Source of the DNA: Thalassobacterium sedimentorum
Lineage (GTDB): Bacteria; Verrucomicrobiota; Verrucomicrobiia; Opitutales; Coraliomargaritaceae
Length of the DNA stretch: 42,075 bases
NCBI RefSeq assembly: GCF_031127905.1
Contig: NZ_JARXIC010000030.1
Span: forward strand, 1 to 42,075
Direction: 5' to 3'
The position numbers and the translations under genes are program-made. The notes under the pieces were generated by a model that was given only the letters and a program-made list of their open reading frames with translations, ran no database searches and was not told the origin of the DNA. Every line of letters starts with the position of its first letter. Positions within the stretch are counted from its first letter, which is position 1. Of the stretch, positions 41,284-42,075 are shown one piece after another.

Positions 41284-41586
41284 ATGAAATCACCAGAAAA
41301 GGGGAGAATGAATCGCTTGCAACGAATCGCTTCTGGCTTGAGCAAGTGGTGTGCGTATCGCTACCTGTCAGAAGTGATTCTTGCGCTGATTCATGGCGGC
41401 AAGCTGTCAGAGCAAATGAGGGCAGGACGCAATATTGCGCTCCTTGGTTTGTTCTGCCCCATTTTCTGGTTTGCCTTATTTTTAGGGGCTGATAAGTCAA
41501 CGCTAGCACTGCATGCTGCTCATTCTGGGATCGTCTTTTTGATTGGAGTGGGGATCATGCTAGTCGGTCTCATTAAACCAAAGTAA
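41284..41586 (+). CDS. Small membrane protein of unknown function
   Basis: 100 residues from the ATG at 41284, which has a good Shine-Dalgarno (GGAGG at 41271-41275); the upstream open frame from 41236 overlaps the permease end and lacks such support. Two hydrophobic helices (IALLGLFCPIFWFALFLGA and GIVFLIGVGIMLVGLI) follow a basic N-terminal part. It lies 40 bases after the permease and 6 bases before the arsR-type gene, so it is part of the operon. Family unrecognised. Confidence 0.65.
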   Translation: MKSPEKGRMNRLQRIASGLSKWCAYRYLSEVILALIHGGKLSEQMRAGRNIALLGLFCPIFWFALFLGADKSTLALHAAHSGIVFLIGVGIMLVGLIKPK

Positions 41587-41592
41587 TCGCGA

Positions 41593-41991
41593 ATGAATGA
41601 ACAATACATAGACGCCCTCAAAGCCCTCGCGGAGCCGCATCGCCTACGTTTGTTCTGGCTGCTGATACATGTGGATCAATGTATTACCTTAGCTGAGGCC
41701 ATGGATGTGACGGGCGATACGCAATACAATGCCTCGCGTAATTTAAAGATACTTTATAAAGCAGGTTTATTGACACAGGAAAAGCGAGGTAAGTGGGTGT
41801 ATTATCGATTGGCTAGTCAAGAACATCCGCAATGGGTCTTTTTGGTCGACTCTGTACGAGCATTACCAGCTGCAGATTTTGCAGAGGTGACATCGCGTTG
41901 TCGACAGCGTTTAGCGATGCGTAAGAATAATGAATGTGTAGTCGGTCCCAATAGTGATGATTGGCTCGCGATGCTCTCTAATACCTTTTAA
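41593..41991 (+). CDS. ArsR-family transcriptional repressor
   Basis: 132 residues. Winged helix-turn-helix (~5-85): MNEQYIDALKALAEPHRLRLFWLL, recognition region QYNASRNLKILYKAGLLTQEKRGKWVYYRL. The usual ELCVCDLC metal site is replaced by VDQCITLAEAM with one Cys; further Cys occur at SRCRQRL and NNECVV near the C-terminus, so a different inducer site is likely. The gene closes the permease operon and probably binds the inverted repeat at 40134-40153. Confidence 0.87.
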   Translation: MNEQYIDALKALAEPHRLRLFWLLIHVDQCITLAEAMDVTGDTQYNASRNLKILYKAGLLTQEKRGKWVYYRLASQEHPQWVFLVDSVRALPAADFAEVTSRCRQRLAMRKNNECVVGPNSDDWLAMLSNTF

Positions 41992-42075
41992 CATAAATAT
42001 TGCGCATTCCGATGGAGTGGTCATGTTCATTGCATGGCAAACCGCAAACTAGGAACTCAAGCCGATCGCCAGCGC

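Overview
The window looks like chromosomal DNA of a marine verrucomicrobium of the Opitutales/Puniceicoccales type (Coraliomargarita- or Lentimonas-like). The grounds are a double-length UvrA, dispersed palindromic repeats that translate as ERRTSNIERRTSN- and PPKGGTP-type peptides, a PEP-CTERM protein beside a GFTLIE-type pseudopilin and glycoside hydrolases, and general family resemblance. This is inference; no 16S sequence is present, only the last bases of a 5S rRNA gene and its terminator at the left edge.

Layout. 1-63: 3' end of 5S rRNA and a strong terminator. 287-6124 (-): tandem-duplicated UvrA carrying four in-frame palindromic repeat insertions. 6477-7148 (+): spermidine-synthase-like protein. 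7575-11452 (+): a secreted redox module, consisting of a small DUF4266-like lipoprotein, a thioredoxin-barrel fusion and a thioredoxin/Ig/P-domain protein. 11453-12544: a coding remnant and an exported protein (-). 12598-16586 (+): an ABCG-like ABC transporter, a lipoprotein and a 643-residue exported protein, probably one operon. 16742-29592: an apparently acquired glycan-degradation island bounded by two truncated transposase genes of different IS families. It holds a GntR/LacI-hybrid regulator, a PEP-CTERM protein, a pseudopilin, a discoidin/clan-A glycosidase, a GH78-like rhamnosidase, an unassigned 467-residue protein and a GH92-like protein. The composition is visibly more AT-rich than the flanking DNA.

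29746-31116 (+): succinate-semialdehyde-type dehydrogenase. 31184-37040 (all -): an MsbA-like exporter, a 50-residue lipoprotein coupled to it, a ketosynthase, an acyl carrier protein and a perfect terminator; then a Phd/PIN toxin-antitoxin pair whose toxin gene overlaps a phytoene-desaturase-like oxidoreductase. This suggests synthesis and export of a specialised acyl product, with the TA pair inserted in the cluster. 37244-39967 (+): OppF-like ATPase, an unknown protein, a UPF0316-like membrane protein and a DoxX-like protein. 40206-41991 (+): a metalloid-type module of an ArsP/YraQ-like permease with a cysteine-rich tandem repeat in its central loop, a small membrane protein and an ArsR regulator, preceded by a perfect inverted repeat that is a likely ArsR operator.

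The most noteworthy points are the repeat insertions in the double UvrA, the IS-bounded glycan island with an unassigned protein and shared TGGTATA boxes at gene starts, the thioredoxin-barrel fusion, the TA pair wired into a lipid-type gene cluster, and the Cys-repeat permease.
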